From Cloacibacillus sp. An23 (GTDB lineage Bacteria > Synergistota > Synergistia > Synergistales > Synergistaceae), in assembly GCF_002159945.1 (NCBI RefSeq), contig NZ_NFJQ01000009.1, positions 62,001 to 126,000 on the forward strand: a stretch of DNA of 64,000 nt. The letters run 5' to 3'. The notes beneath the pieces were generated by a model that saw only the letters and a list, made by a program, of their open reading frames with translations, did not search any database and was not told where the DNA came from. Made by a program: the position numbers and the translations under genes. Below are positions 49,052-57,643 of the stretch, in pieces; positions within the stretch are counted from its first letter, which is position 1, and the number at the start of each line of letters is the position of its first letter.

Positions 49052-49692
49052 TGCCGCACCTCCTCCCATACGCGCGGCGGCGTGAAAACCGCGTTGCTTT
49101 ATTATATACCGATTAGACGGAAAAGCCGAAACCGCCGGCGCCGCGCTTCTGCGGCGGCGGGAGCGCACGGCGCGCGGCTTCGCCTCTTGATTTTCACGCC
49201 CAGGCGGAAAACGGCGCCGCCGGATGCCGCGTCAAGCGCTTCATGACTGGGGGCCGCCGGTCCCCAAACTGCCATAAACGCCGGCGAACGTCCCGTGCTC
49301 CGCCGCGCGCCGCTGATGGGAGCGCGTTTTTTGCGGCGCTCGCCGCCTCCGACGCGGAGCGCAAGCGGAGTACGGCGCGCCGCCTGCCCCGCATTCGACG
49401 GCGCGGCGGCCCGTTTCGTCCGCGCCGCGCCGTCCGGTTCCCCCGGCGAAATTTTAACGACGTTATTTCGATGAATCGCTAAAATATCTTTTATCTAATC
49501 TGTAGAAATTCAAAAAGCATTCATGTATAATGCTACAAACTGGAACGGCGCTTCGCGCCGCGGCTATTCCATCAAAAAGCGAGTTTCGGATGTATGAGCA
49601 AAAGTTAAGCCGGCGGCGGCCGGGCGGGCCGCGCGGCTATCCTTATAGAAATTCCGTATTTTCGAAGCGTCGTTTGAAAGGAGAAGAAATCT
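49052..49692. other. long intergenic stretch upstream of the symporter
   Basis: No supported gene. The left 400 bases are GC-rich; 49475-49545 is AT-rich and contains TATAAT at 49526-49531 as a possible symporter promoter without a clear -35. Confidence 0.4.
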
Positions 49693-50943
49693 ATGTCAGA
49701 ATCGAACAGCGTACTGAAGTCTTACCGCTTCCCGATAATACTGCTCTGCGCGATAGCGCTGGGCTGCGTCATCGGCGCGGTGATGGGGGAGAGGGCCGTC
49801 GTCCTCAAACCGCTCGGCGACCTTTTCATCAACGCGATGTTCATGGTCGTCGTTCCGCTCGTCTTCTCTACAATATGCAGCGCGGTCGCCTCCATGTCGT
49901 CGATGGAGCGTCTCGGCAAGGTCATGAAGTCCCTCGTCCTCGTCTTTGTAGTCACCGGAGCCGTCGCGGCGCTGCTGATGCTCGTCACCGTAACGCTCTT
50001 CCCCCCCGCTGAGGGAGTCCACATCGAAATGCAGGCCGCCGGCGAAATCCAGGCTCTCAGCACGCCTGACCAGATAGTCAAGGCCGTTACGACCGACGAC
50101 TTCGTCAAGCTGCTTTCGCGCAACGCGATGCTCCCGCTCATAATCTTCACGATATTCTTCGGCTTCAGCCTCCAGGCCCTCGGTGAGAGGGGACGCGCGG
50201 CCGGACGCGGCATCGCCGTCTTCGCGGACGCTATGCTCAAGCTCGTCGGCTATCTCATGTACTACGCCCCCATCGGCCTCATGGCCTACTTTGCGACGCT
50301 CGTAGGCGACTACGGCCCGAAGCTTTTGGGCGCGTACTTCCGCGCGATAGTCATATACCACGTCGCGACATTCGGATATTTCTTCGTTGCCTTCACGATC
50401 TACTCGTGGTGGGCGACGCAGGGCAAGGGCGTCCGCACCTTCTGGACGAACATAATCCCGCCCGCGCTCATGGCGCTCGGCTCGGGCAGCAGCACAGCGA
50501 CCCTGCCCATCAATCTCGAGGCCGCGTCGAAGATGGGCATACCGCGCGACATCAGCGAGATAGCGCTCCCGATAGGCGCGACGGCGCACATGGAAGGTTC
50601 CTGCCTTTCCGGCATTCTTAAAATTTCGTTCCTCTTCGGGATATTCGGCCTGCCCTTCGACGGTATAGGCACGATGGCTACGGCGGTCACCGTCGCGGTG
50701 CTCTCGGGCGTCGTCCTCTCCGGCATCCCCGGCGGCGGCCTCGTCGGCGAAATGCTGATAGTCAGCCTCTACGGCTTCCCGCCCGAGGCGTTCCCGATAA
50801 TCGCGACGATAGGCTTCCTCGTCGACCCCGCCGCGACGATGGTCAACGCCACCGGCGACACCTGCTCGTCGCTCATAATCTCGCGCCTCGTCGAAGGCAA
50901 AGACTGGTTCGCCAAGGCGATGGCGGGCAGGGAAAGCGCGTAA
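49693..50943 (+). CDS. dicarboxylate/amino acid:cation symporter (DAACS family)
   Basis: The 416-residue protein has the glutamate-transporter fold: two hairpin loops around GSGSSTATLPINLE (residues about 259-272) and GIPGGGLVGEMLI near 347, and the NMDGT-like helix as VNATGDTCSSLIISR near 392. It imports glutamate, aspartate or C4-dicarboxylates with Na+ or H+. The NATGD in place of NMDGT suggests a ligand other than glutamate, for example serine/threonine or a dicarboxylate. AAAGGAGAAG lies 8 bases before the ATG; a terminator follows. Confidence 0.92.
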   Translation: MSESNSVLKSYRFPIILLCAIALGCVIGAVMGERAVVLKPLGDLFINAMFMVVVPLVFSTICSAVASMSSMERLGKVMKSLVLVFVVTGAVAALLMLVTVTLFPPAEGVHIEMQAAGEIQALSTPDQIVKAVTTDDFVKLLSRNAMLPLIIFTIFFGFSLQALGERGRAAGRGIAVFADAMLKLVGYLMYYAPIGLMAYFATLVGDYGPKLLGAYFRAIVIYHVATFGYFFVAFTIYSWWATQGKGVRTFWTNIIPPALMALGSGSSTATLPINLEAASKMGIPRDISEIALPIGATAHMEGSCLSGILKISFLFGIFGLPFDGIGTMATAVTVAVLSGVVLSGIPGGGLVGEMLIVSLYGFPPEAFPIIATIGFLVDPAATMVNATGDTCSSLIISRLVEGKDWFAKAMAGRESA

Positions 50944-50966
50944 AAACTTTTCCCGAAATACTGGCG

Positions 50967-51007
50967 GCGCGGCGCGCGGACGAAAACTTCGCGCGCCGCG
51001 CTTTTTT
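50967..51007 (+). terminator. symporter terminator
   Basis: GCGCGGCGCGCG (50967-50978) pairs with CGCGCGCCGCGC (50990-51001), followed by TTTTTT. Confidence 0.9.
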
Positions 51008-51049
51008 GCGCGCCGGCGGCTTCCGCGTTACAATCACGCCCGCATGAAA

Positions 51050-51224
51050 AGGTTTGCGCCCCCCGCGGGATGTCGGAGGGCGCGCTTTGTGTGTTGGGAA
51101 GGTTATGAGACTTATAGGAGAGAGAGTGTGGTAAACCGACGAGAACCTTCGCCGGCGGCCGAAGGGAAGCCGCCGTAAAATTCCTTCGTCTTCGTCTATC
51201 TGTTAGCTCTCGCTAACTGATGAC
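51050..51224 (-). ncRNA. candidate metal-regulated small RNA
   Basis: A minus-strand promoter (51231-51259) with the shared 16-bp box inside it reads into this region, where no frame with a ribosome site exists. The transcript would carry a hairpin CGGCGGC/GCCGCCG (51150-51180 area) and end near a 9-base-pair stem GCGCCCtCC/GGGGGCGC (51056-51084) followed by AAACCTTTTC, a weak U-tract. The transcript may instead be longer and run against the symporter terminator. The call is inference from promoter architecture and absence of coding. Confidence 0.4.
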
Positions 51225-51259
51225 GTGATAAGATTAGCATGAGCTAACATATATGTCAA
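51202..51259 (-). promoter_or_regulatory. minus-strand promoter with two GTTAGC-N4-GCTAAC boxes
   Basis: TTGACA (51259-51254), 17-base spacer, TAATCT (51236-51231) on the minus strand. Box B ATTAGC-ATGA-GCTAAC (51233-51248) covers spacer and -10; box A GTTAGC-TCTC-GCTAAC (51202-51217) lies just after the start. Centres are 31 bases apart. The same layout is found at 57644-57697. The half-site resembles DtxR/IdeR-type boxes. Confidence 0.75.
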
Positions 51260-51303
51260 CCCTTTTAGTGAAGATTGAAAGAAAAAATTTTCAGCCGCCG
51301 CCG

Positions 51304-51312
51304 TGTTATAAT
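51304..51312 (+). promoter_or_regulatory. extended -10 promoter of the methyltransferase gene
   Basis: TG-T-TATAAT (51304-51312), 53 bases before the start; no good -35 at normal spacing. Confidence 0.45.
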
Positions 51313-51364
51313 CGGGCTGCATGAATTATATCCGACAACATCGTATAGAGGAGGAATTTCCGCG

Positions 51365-51994
51365 ATGCTTGAAAGCTTATTCAAAGACAGCGGCTGTCCG
51401 CGCGGCTCGGTCGGGAAGCTGATCCTTTCGATGATGAACAGGGGGCACAGGGAGCTGCACGAATGGGCGCTGTCGCTTGTTGAAATCGCGCCGCGCGCAA
51501 GGGCGCTGGACATAGGCTGCGGCGGAGGTTCTGCAATGGCGCTGATGCTGAGGCGCTGCCGCGATGGCAAGGTCTGCGGCATAGACGTGTCGAAGTGCGG
51601 CCTTGAGTGCAGCGCGCGGCGCAACGCGAACGCTATAGCCGCTGGACGCTGCGAGGTGCGTGCGGGAAGCGCCGAAGCCGTACCCTATCCCGACTGCTGG
51701 TTCGACCTCGTCACGGCCTTCGAGACGCTCTATTTCTGGAGCGACGTGGACGACGGCTTCGCCGAGGCGCTGCGCGTGCTAAGGCCCGGCGGTACGTTCC
51801 TTATAGCCAACAACCAGAGCGACCCGGCGTCCGCGAGATGGACGGACGTGGTGGACCGCATGACCGTCTACGGAGAGGACGATATAACTGCGCGTCTGGC
51901 GCGAGCCGGCTTCGCCGCGATAAAGGTCCATTACGACGATGACGGCGCGATCTGCGTGACGGCGAAGAAGCCGGAAACGCGCAGGCGGGCTTAG
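51365..51994 (+). CDS. class I SAM-dependent methyltransferase
   Basis: The 209-residue product has motif I ALDIGCGGGSAMALML (about residues 49-64), IDVSKCGLECSARRN, and FDLVTAFETLYFWSDV near 117. These are features of the UbiE/COQ5-like group. GAGGAGG lies about 11 bases before the ATG at 51365; longer readings would pass the promoter. Its target is unknown. It is followed 41 bases later by an NTF2-like protein gene, probably co-transcribed. Confidence 0.82.
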   Translation: MLESLFKDSGCPRGSVGKLILSMMNRGHRELHEWALSLVEIAPRARALDIGCGGGSAMALMLRRCRDGKVCGIDVSKCGLECSARRNANAIAAGRCEVRAGSAEAVPYPDCWFDLVTAFETLYFWSDVDDGFAEALRVLRPGGTFLIANNQSDPASARWTDVVDRMTVYGEDDITARLARAGFAAIKVHYDDDGAICVTAKKPETRRRA

Positions 51995-52035
51995 CCCGCG
52001 GCGCGGGCGCGTATCCGCGGAAGAAGGTCCGTGTA

Positions 52036-52449
52036 ATGGCGGAAAATCAGTCTTTGCCCGAAGGGATCGAAAAACTTATAAAGAACTACGTGCGCTCGGT
52101 GGAAGAGTGCGACGTCGAACTCGCGCGCGGCCTGTGGGACTCGAGCGGGCGGGTGTCGTTCATCCACCCGAACGGGTACGAGCGTTCGTTCGAGGAGGTC
52201 GCGGAGCATTTCTATAAGGGCACTATGGAGCGGCTTTGTACCAAACGCGAGCTCGTGGTCAGGAACATCGCGTGCAGGATGTGCAGCGAGGCGGCCTTCG
52301 CCGAGTTCGAGTGGGACTTCTATGCGACGGCGCGGGCGGACGGCTCTGAGATGCACACGGAGGGGCGCGAGTCCCAGTTCCTCGTCCTTAAAGACGGCGA
52401 GTGGAAGATAGCGCACATACATTATTCGCAGCCGAAGAAACAGCGGTGA
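52036..52449 (+). CDS. NTF2/SnoaL-like domain protein
   Basis: The 137-residue cytoplasmic product has one cone-shaped NTF2-like domain: an N-terminal helix (EGIEKLIKNYVRSVEECDVELARGL), FIHPNGYERSFEEVAEHFY and a C-terminal strand GEWKIAHIHYS. This group (DUF4440/SnoaL) includes small isomerases and binding proteins; the substrate is unknown. GAAGAAGG precedes the ATG. It probably shares a transcript with the methyltransferase. Confidence 0.75.
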   Translation: MAENQSLPEGIEKLIKNYVRSVEECDVELARGLWDSSGRVSFIHPNGYERSFEEVAEHFYKGTMERLCTKRELVVRNIACRMCSEAAFAEFEWDFYATARADGSEMHTEGRESQFLVLKDGEWKIAHIHYSQPKKQR

Positions 52450-52498
52450 CGCGCTGAGAAACCGCCGCTCCAGTTTTCAGCGGACGAGCGCATACGAA

Positions 52499-52528
52499 GC
52501 GGGCCGGAGTGAAAAGCTCCGGCCCGCT
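52499..52528. terminator. hairpin between converging genes
   Basis: GCGGGCCGGAG and CTCCGGCCCGC arms with a loop TGAAAAG; modest U content on both sides. It serves the NTF2-like and hydG genes. Confidence 0.65.
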
Positions 52529-52573
52529 TCCTGCTGGAAGGTTGTTTTATGGTTTTCCGCGTCGTTGTATCGT

Positions 52574-54001
52574 TTAGAAGTAAAGGTCCTGCGCGCCCTC
52601 TTCGAGTTTCTTGAGGCGCTCTTTCGTCAGTTCGCGGACGCGCTCGCTCGGGATGCGCTCGACCTCCTTGGCGATGACCTTTTCGCCGAGCTCTTTCAGA
52701 TGGTCGGAGCCGTATCCTATTAAGTATTCCTTGAAGGTGAGTATCGCGTTCGGCTGGCATATGTTGCGTATCTGCCCGGATTTCGCGAGCGACATGAAGC
52801 GGTCGCCGGTGCGCCCCTGGCGGTAGCAGGCGGTGCAGTAGCTCGGGATGTAGCCGTCCTCGCAGAGCCAGGTCAGGACTTCGTCGGGCGAGCGGTCGTC
52901 GGAGATTTTGAACTGCGCCGTGTCGGGGCTGTCGGGCTGGCCTATCTCCTTGTGGTATCCGCCGATGCCGGTGCAGGAGCCGGCGCTGCACTGCGATATG
53001 CCGAGGTCGAGCTCTTTGCGGCGCGTCTCGGGCGTCTCGCGCGTGGAGATTATCATGCCGGTGTACGGCGTCGCTACGCGCAGCGTCGCTATGACGCGCA
53101 GGAACTGCTCGTCGGTCGGAATGTACGGGAATGTCTTGATGTCCACGCCCTCGGCCTCGCGCAGACGCGGGACGGAAATCGTGTGCGGCCCCACGCCGCA
53201 GACTTTTTCGAGGTTCTCGGCGAGCATGAGCTGCGCCACCGTCTCGTATTTGTAGTCGTAGAGTCCGTAGAGGACGCCGGTGCCGACGTCGTCGATGCCG
53301 CCCTCCTGAGCGCGGTGCAGCGCCGTCGTGTGCCAGTTGTATATGCTCTTCGGCCCTGTCGGGTGGAGCTTCGCGTAGGTCGGTCGGTGGAAGGTCTCCT
53401 GGAAGAGTATGTACGTACCTATCTGCGCCGCCTTGAGGCGTTTGAACTCCTCGACGGTCGTCGCCGCGATGTTGACGTTTATCCTGCGTATCGAGTCGCC
53501 GCGCGAGTTCTTATAGGCGTAGACGCGCTCCATGCACTGGATGATGTAGTCGAGCGGCGAGTTGACCGGGTCTTCGCCGGACTCCATCGCTATGCGCTTG
53601 TGTCCGAGCGCGAGTATCGCGTCGGTCTCCTGGTCTATCTCCTCCATCGAGAGCTTCTTGCGGAACATGTTGCAGTTCCCCGCGTGGAACCCGCAGTAGG
53701 TGCAGCCGTTCACGCAGTAGTTCGATACGTAGAGCGGAGCGAAGAGCACGATGCGCCGCCCGTAGATGCGCTCCTTTATCTCCTTCGCGAGCGAATAGAG
53801 CTCGTCTTCGAGCTCCGGGTCCGTTATCTCGAGGAACACCGCCGCGTCGCGGTGGTCGAGGCCGTGACATTCGCGCGCCTTCGATATTAGCTCGCGCACG
53901 GCGCCTTTGTCGGCGGCGAGCTTCTTCGCCTGTTCCAGAGTTCCGAGTATCTCGGCGTCGTCTATGAACGAAGCGTCCTGAAACTGATTCTTGTCGTACA
54001 T
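52574..54001 (-). CDS. hydG: [FeFe]-hydrogenase maturase HydG (radical SAM tyrosine lyase)
   Basis: The 475-residue product has the radical SAM cluster C96-x3-C100-x2-C103 (CVNGCTYC) and, near the C-terminus, CTACYRQGRTG, the HydG-specific site for the second iron-sulfur cluster that separates it from ThiH. HydG cleaves tyrosine to p-cresol, CO and cyanide, giving Fe-CO-CN units to the H-cluster. HydE and HydF are not in the window. The ATG at 54001 is 9 bases after GGAGG; a GTG at 54010 touches that site. A structured, terminator-bearing leader lies upstream. Confidence 0.93.
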   Translation of the reverse strand: MYDKNQFQDASFIDDAEILGTLEQAKKLAADKGAVRELISKARECHGLDHRDAAVFLEITDPELEDELYSLAKEIKERIYGRRIVLFAPLYVSNYCVNGCTYCGFHAGNCNMFRKKLSMEEIDQETDAILALGHKRIAMESGEDPVNSPLDYIIQCMERVYAYKNSRGDSIRRINVNIAATTVEEFKRLKAAQIGTYILFQETFHRPTYAKLHPTGPKSIYNWHTTALHRAQEGGIDDVGTGVLYGLYDYKYETVAQLMLAENLEKVCGVGPHTISVPRLREAEGVDIKTFPYIPTDEQFLRVIATLRVATPYTGMIISTRETPETRRKELDLGISQCSAGSCTGIGGYHKEIGQPDSPDTAQFKISDDRSPDEVLTWLCEDGYIPSYCTACYRQGRTGDRFMSLAKSGQIRNICQPNAILTFKEYLIGYGSDHLKELGEKVIAKEVERIPSERVRELTKERLKKLEEGAQDLYF

Positions 54002-54052
54002 TTTCCGCACCCTCCTGTTTTTATGCCGCCGCGCCTCCCAGTACCCTTCCTT

Positions 54053-54087
54053 ATAAAAAAGGCCCCGCGTCCGACGGACGAAGGGCC
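54053..54087 (-). terminator. terminator in the hydG leader
   Basis: GGCCC (54061-54065) with GGGCC (54083-54087), and an inner CGTCC/GGACG stem; minus-strand U-tract TTTTTTAT. Confidence 0.85.
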
Positions 54088-54232
54088 ATAGCTGTGCATT
54101 ATGTCGCGGCTCCTTCTCTCCGAACGGAACACCCGGTCAGACAGATGGTTCTTCCTCGCAGCCAAATGCCGCGCGTCCCGGAGAGCATCCAAGCACGCGG
54201 AAGTCGCAGGCGGCTTGTTGTATTTATCACAT
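54053..54232 (-). ncRNA. structured leader RNA upstream of hydG
   Basis: On the minus strand a three-way junction can be drawn. CTCTCCG (near 54181) pairs with CGGAGAG (near 54119). It encloses a hairpin GCGGC-ATTTG-GCTGC and a longer hairpin GGAAGAACC...GGTGTTCC. An intrinsic terminator (54053-54087) follows, ending 52 bases before hydG. This is the layout of a riboswitch or a free small RNA of about 180 bases. I compared it by eye with T-box, SAM, TPP, FMN, cobalamin, 6S and SRP RNAs and found no match. Ligand unknown. Confidence 0.5.
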
Positions 54233-54330
54233 AGTTATTCTAGCAAGCTTTACAGTATGCCGCAAGGCGCATCTTGCGCTCGCGCCGTGAAATTCCGAAG
54301 CGGCGAAACTTCACAAAAGTAAGCGGCGGC

Positions 54331-54391
54331 TTATCATATCGCCCCGAAACTGATATAATCGTTCGGGCAGGCTAACTTAGCCTGCGCTAAC
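54331..54391 (+). promoter_or_regulatory. promoter with metal-type box for the DUF6110/P-type ATPase genes
   Basis: TTATCA (54331-54336), 17-base spacer, TATAAT (54354-54359) with TG extension. CTTAGC-CTGC-GCTAAC (54376-54391) lies 17 bases after the -10, with an extra half-site GCTAAC at 54371-54376. It matches the boxes at 51202-51248 and 57650-57697. Confidence 0.72.
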
Positions 54392-54415
54392 CATATAAAG
54401 GAGGAGGTGCTTTTG

Positions 54416-54646
54416 ATGAGGTCTGAGTGCAAGGGCTGCCTGCTCGTGGCCGCCGGAGTCTTTCTCGGCATAGGCGCTTACGCGCTCGTCAAGAACGGCA
54501 GCGCGAAGAAGGCCGCCGTCAAGGTGCTCGCGAAGGGCATGGAACTTCAGGAGAAGGTCGCGTGCGTCGCGGAGAAGACGAAGGAAGCAGTCGCCGACAC
54601 CGTAGCCGAGGCGAGGGTCGCCGCGGACGAGGAGAAGTGCTGCTAG
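54416..54646 (+). CDS. DUF6110-like small membrane-anchored protein
   Basis: The 76-residue product has CKGCLLVAAGVFLGIGAYALV near the N-terminus (one membrane helix preceded by a Cys pair), then a Lys/Ala/Glu-rich helix and a terminal CC pair. Such proteins are encoded directly before P-type ATPases in anaerobes and may deliver metal. The ATG at 54416 is 9 bases after AAGGAGGAGG; GTG at 54407 touches it. It is 64 bases before the ATPase gene under a metal-type box. Confidence 0.7.
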   Translation: MRSECKGCLLVAAGVFLGIGAYALVKNGSAKKAAVKVLAKGMELQEKVACVAEKTKEAVADTVAEARVAADEEKCC

Positions 54647-54710
54647 GATAGTGGGACGAGTCCGCGTTTCGTTCGTAAATGCGGACTCATAGGATTGCGG
54701 GGAAGATTTT

Positions 54711-56783
54711 ATGGAATTTAAGATCGTTCACGAGCTGCCCGGGCGCATCCGCCTGAGGACTCCCGCCGGGACCTTCACGAAGGAAGAGGCTCCGGCCGTC
54801 TGCGCCGTCTTTGAAACGCTTGACGGCGTGACGCGGGTCAAGGCGTCGCACAGGACGGGCAGCATACTCATATATTTCGAACCGCCGCGCCGCGGCGAGA
54901 TACTGACGGCGGCCTCGGTCATGACGCGCGAATACTACGAGGGCATAGAGATGCCGGGCCGCGGCGTGCCGCTCGCCTCGACTCTGCTGCGCACCGTCGC
55001 GGGCATGGCTTTCCGTATGCTCGTCCTGCCTGCGCGCGTGCGTCAGGCCGTCTGCCTATGGCGCGCCGCCCCGTACATCGCGAAGGGGCTCAAGGCTTTT
55101 TTTATCGCGCGCAGGCTCAACGTCTCCGTGCTTGACGCGGCGGCCATATCGAGCGCCATGCTGCGCGACGACTTCACCACGGCCGGCGTCATAATGACGC
55201 TCATGTCGCTCGCCGAGGAAATGGAGGAATGGACGCAGCACCGCTCTAAGGAAGACCTCGCGCAGAGTCTCGCGCTGCGCGTGGACAAAGTCTGGATAAA
55301 AAAAGGCGGCGCGGAAGTCGAGATACCGTTTTCCGAGCTGCGGACGGGCGACCTGCTCGTCATACGCGCCGGCTCGATCATCCCGGCCGACGGCAGGGTC
55401 GTCGAGGGCGAGGCCGTCGTCAACCAGTCCTCGATGACAGGCGAGCCGCTCGGCATAGTACGCCGCGCCGGGGCGAGCGTCTACGCTGGGACCGCCGTCG
55501 AAGAGGGCGGGATAACGATAGAAGTCACCGCCGCCGCCGGAGGCACGCGCATAGACAAGATAATCCGCGTAATAGAGGAATCCGAAGGACGCAAGGCCAG
55601 CGTACAGAGCCAGGCCGAAAAGCTCGCGGACTCGATAGTCCCCTTCAACTTCGCGCTCGCCGCGCTCGTCTACCTCTTCACGCGCGACCCTGAGCGCGCC
55701 GCCTCCGCGATAATGGTGGACTACTCGTGCGCCATAAAAATAGCGACGCCGCTTTCTATACTCGCCGCGATGCGCGAAGGCGTCAAAAACGGCGTGCTGA
55801 TAAAAGGCGGAAAATTCATCGAGGCGATGGCTGAGGCCGACACGGCGGTCTTCGACAAGACCGGCACTCTGACTGCCGCCGAGCCGCGCGTCGCGAAGGT
55901 CGTGCCTTTCGGCGGACGCAGCCGCGAGGAAGTGCTGCGCCTCGCAGCATGCCTCGAAGAGCACTTCCCGCACCCGATAGCGCGCGCCGTGGTGCGCAAG
56001 GCCGCGGAGGAAGGCCTGCGCCACGAAGAAGAGCACGCCGAGGTGAAATACACCGTAGCCCACGGCATAGCGTCGAGCCTGCGCGGGGAAAAGACGATAA
56101 TAGGCAGCCGCCACTTCGTATTCGACGACGAAGGCACGGCGTGGACGGAAGAACAGAAGGCCGCGGCAGCCGCTGAAGCCGAGCGCTACTCGCTGCTCTA
56201 CCTCGCTATAGGCGGCGGGCTCGCGGGGATAATCTGCATCGAAGACCCGCTCAAGCGCGAAGCCCCCGCCGTCATAGCCGGCCTCAAGTCCGAGGGGCTC
56301 AAAAACATCGTCATGCTCACCGGCGACGGGCGGCGCGCCGCGCAGAAGACGGCCGCCGAAGCGGGAATCACAGAAATATGCGCCGAGATGCTGCCGCAGG
56401 ACAAAGCCGGCTACATCAAAAAAATGCGCGAGGACGGACGCCGTGTCATGATGATAGGCGACGGCATCAACGACTCGCCCGCGCTCTCCGAGGCCTCCGT
56501 CGGCATCACGATGAAGCACGGCGCGGACATCGCGCAGGAAGTCGCGAACGTCGTGCTGCTCGACGACCGCCTTGAAGGAATCGCCGACGCGCGCCGCATA
56601 AGCTCGCGCACCATGCGCAAGATAAAGACGAACTACGCCGCCATAGTCGGAGTGAACACCATGCTCATACTGCTCGGCCTCGCGGGCCGCGTGACGCCGC
56701 GCACCTCCGCGATACTGCACAACCTCACGACGCTGCTTGCATGCGGCTACGGCCTCTCCCCCGTGCTGAAAAAACGCGGATAA
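54711..56783 (+). CDS. P1B-type metal-transporting ATPase with SCA metal motif
   Basis: The 690-residue product has an N-terminal HMA-like domain without CxxC (residues 1-70), TGEPLG near 240, the membrane metal motif DYSCAIKIATP (Cys340) instead of CPC, the phosphorylation loop DKTGTLT (Asp382), HPIARAVVRKA near 422 and GDGINDSPAL near 583. The SCA motif sets it apart from copper (CPC) and zinc (CPC with DK) pumps. Together with the DUF6110 partner and the regulatory box, iron or manganese efflux is the best guess. The start follows GGGGAAG. Confidence 0.88.
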   Translation: MEFKIVHELPGRIRLRTPAGTFTKEEAPAVCAVFETLDGVTRVKASHRTGSILIYFEPPRRGEILTAASVMTREYYEGIEMPGRGVPLASTLLRTVAGMAFRMLVLPARVRQAVCLWRAAPYIAKGLKAFFIARRLNVSVLDAAAISSAMLRDDFTTAGVIMTLMSLAEEMEEWTQHRSKEDLAQSLALRVDKVWIKKGGAEVEIPFSELRTGDLLVIRAGSIIPADGRVVEGEAVVNQSSMTGEPLGIVRRAGASVYAGTAVEEGGITIEVTAAAGGTRIDKIIRVIEESEGRKASVQSQAEKLADSIVPFNFALAALVYLFTRDPERAASAIMVDYSCAIKIATPLSILAAMREGVKNGVLIKGGKFIEAMAEADTAVFDKTGTLTAAEPRVAKVVPFGGRSREEVLRLAACLEEHFPHPIARAVVRKAAEEGLRHEEEHAEVKYTVAHGIASSLRGEKTIIGSRHFVFDDEGTAWTEEQKAAAAAEAERYSLLYLAIGGGLAGIICIEDPLKREAPAVIAGLKSEGLKNIVMLTGDGRRAAQKTAAEAGITEICAEMLPQDKAGYIKKMREDGRRVMMIGDGINDSPALSEASVGITMKHGADIAQEVANVVLLDDRLEGIADARRISSRTMRKIKTNYAAIVGVNTMLILLGLAGRVTPRTSAILHNLTTLLACGYGLSPVLKKRG

Positions 56784-56814
56784 GCCCGCCGCGGCGAAAA
56801 ATTCGAAAAAAGCG

Positions 56815-56841
56815 AAAGAGGCGCGAAAGCGCCTCTTTTTG
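56815..56841. terminator. intrinsic terminator
   Basis: AAAGAGGCGC (56815-56824), GAAA loop, GCGCCTCTTT (56829-56838), then TT. It lies between the converging ATPase and NYN-domain genes. Confidence 0.88.
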
Positions 56842-56854
56842 TATTTTGAGATGC

Positions 56855-57451
56855 CTATCTGTAATCGTTGGAATCAATACAGCCTTCGTATTCCGATTTA
56901 GAGAGCCGGATCCAGTCCGTGCCGTCTATGCCCCTTTTCAACGCGGGATGGTCCGGCATGACGGAGGCTATCTTTATCCAGCGCTGTTTCTCGTAGGCGA
57001 TGGCGCGTATTTCTTTTGCGGCTTCGGCGAAATCCGTGTCGCGGCTGAAGAGCACGACTACGTCGCATCGGTTGAGACGCGCCGCGCGGACGAGGTCGAG
57101 CGCGATGCGCACGTCCACGCCCTTCTCGCTTGGTACGCCGTTGTTGTAGTGCAGCGGCGTTGTGAAAACGTCGACGCGCCTATCCGCGTTTTTATGAAAA
57201 GTCAGCTTTCTGTTCCAGAAATTATGCCAGAAAAGATTCTTCTCGGCGGTGTGTACGCCGGTGTAAAGCCTTATGCCGGTCAGCGCCCAGTCCTTAAATT
57301 TCGACGTTACGCATTCGGAGAGAGCTATAGGGTCAAAATTCGGATATTTCATGCTCCACGCTGCTTTTACCGACAGGTAAAGGTTCTGTAGGTCGAAAAA
57401 AGTATAAACGCGCTTTATCGCCGGCTCGGAATATGGCACTTCGCACCTCAT
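56855..57451 (-). CDS. NYN-domain (PIN-like) protein
   Basis: The product from the ATG at 57451 is 198 residues and has a NYN nuclease-like domain: YTFFDLQNLYLS (first Asp, near residue 17) and GVDVRIALDLVRAAR with VVLFSRDTDFAEAAKEI (Asp cluster, near 115-140). These acidic residues match the metal site of NYN/LabA ribonucleases. The frame stays open to 57658, but the promoter at 57521-57549 starts transcription at about 57514, so the longer start is excluded; GAGGGT lies 9 bases before 57451. Its role is unknown; RNA or tRNA cleavage is inferred. Confidence 0.75.
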   Translation of the reverse strand: MRCEVPYSEPAIKRVYTFFDLQNLYLSVKAAWSMKYPNFDPIALSECVTSKFKDWALTGIRLYTGVHTAEKNLFWHNFWNRKLTFHKNADRRVDVFTTPLHYNNGVPSEKGVDVRIALDLVRAARLNRCDVVVLFSRDTDFAEAAKEIRAIAYEKQRWIKIASVMPDHPALKRGIDGTDWIRLSKSEYEGCIDSNDYR

Positions 57452-57520
57452 AAAAAAATAACCCTCAGGGAGATGGTGCGACGGGTCTTCCGTCATCTCC
57501 AAGAGGGAGAAGATATTTGT

Positions 57521-57549
57521 ATTATACGGATGCTCAATACCTCCGTCAA
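57521..57549 (-). promoter_or_regulatory. promoter of the NYN-domain gene
   Basis: Minus strand TTGACG (57549-57544), 17-base spacer, TATAAT (57526-57521). Confidence 0.75.
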
Positions 57550-57643
57550 CCGGCGGTATAGTAGAAGCTGGAGCGGAAAAATCCGCTCCGGCCCTGTTTT
57601 TGCGCCGCGCGCGGATTTCTTCGGAAGTTTTCAAATTCGCCTC

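Noticed and set aside
54053-54232. T-box, 6S RNA or SRP RNA before hydG
   Set aside because: A GGGTGTTCCG stretch resembles the T-box core but lacks TGG; a plus-strand GGTCAG...GCAGCC resembles SRP helix 8 but the loop is wrong and there is no plus-strand terminator.
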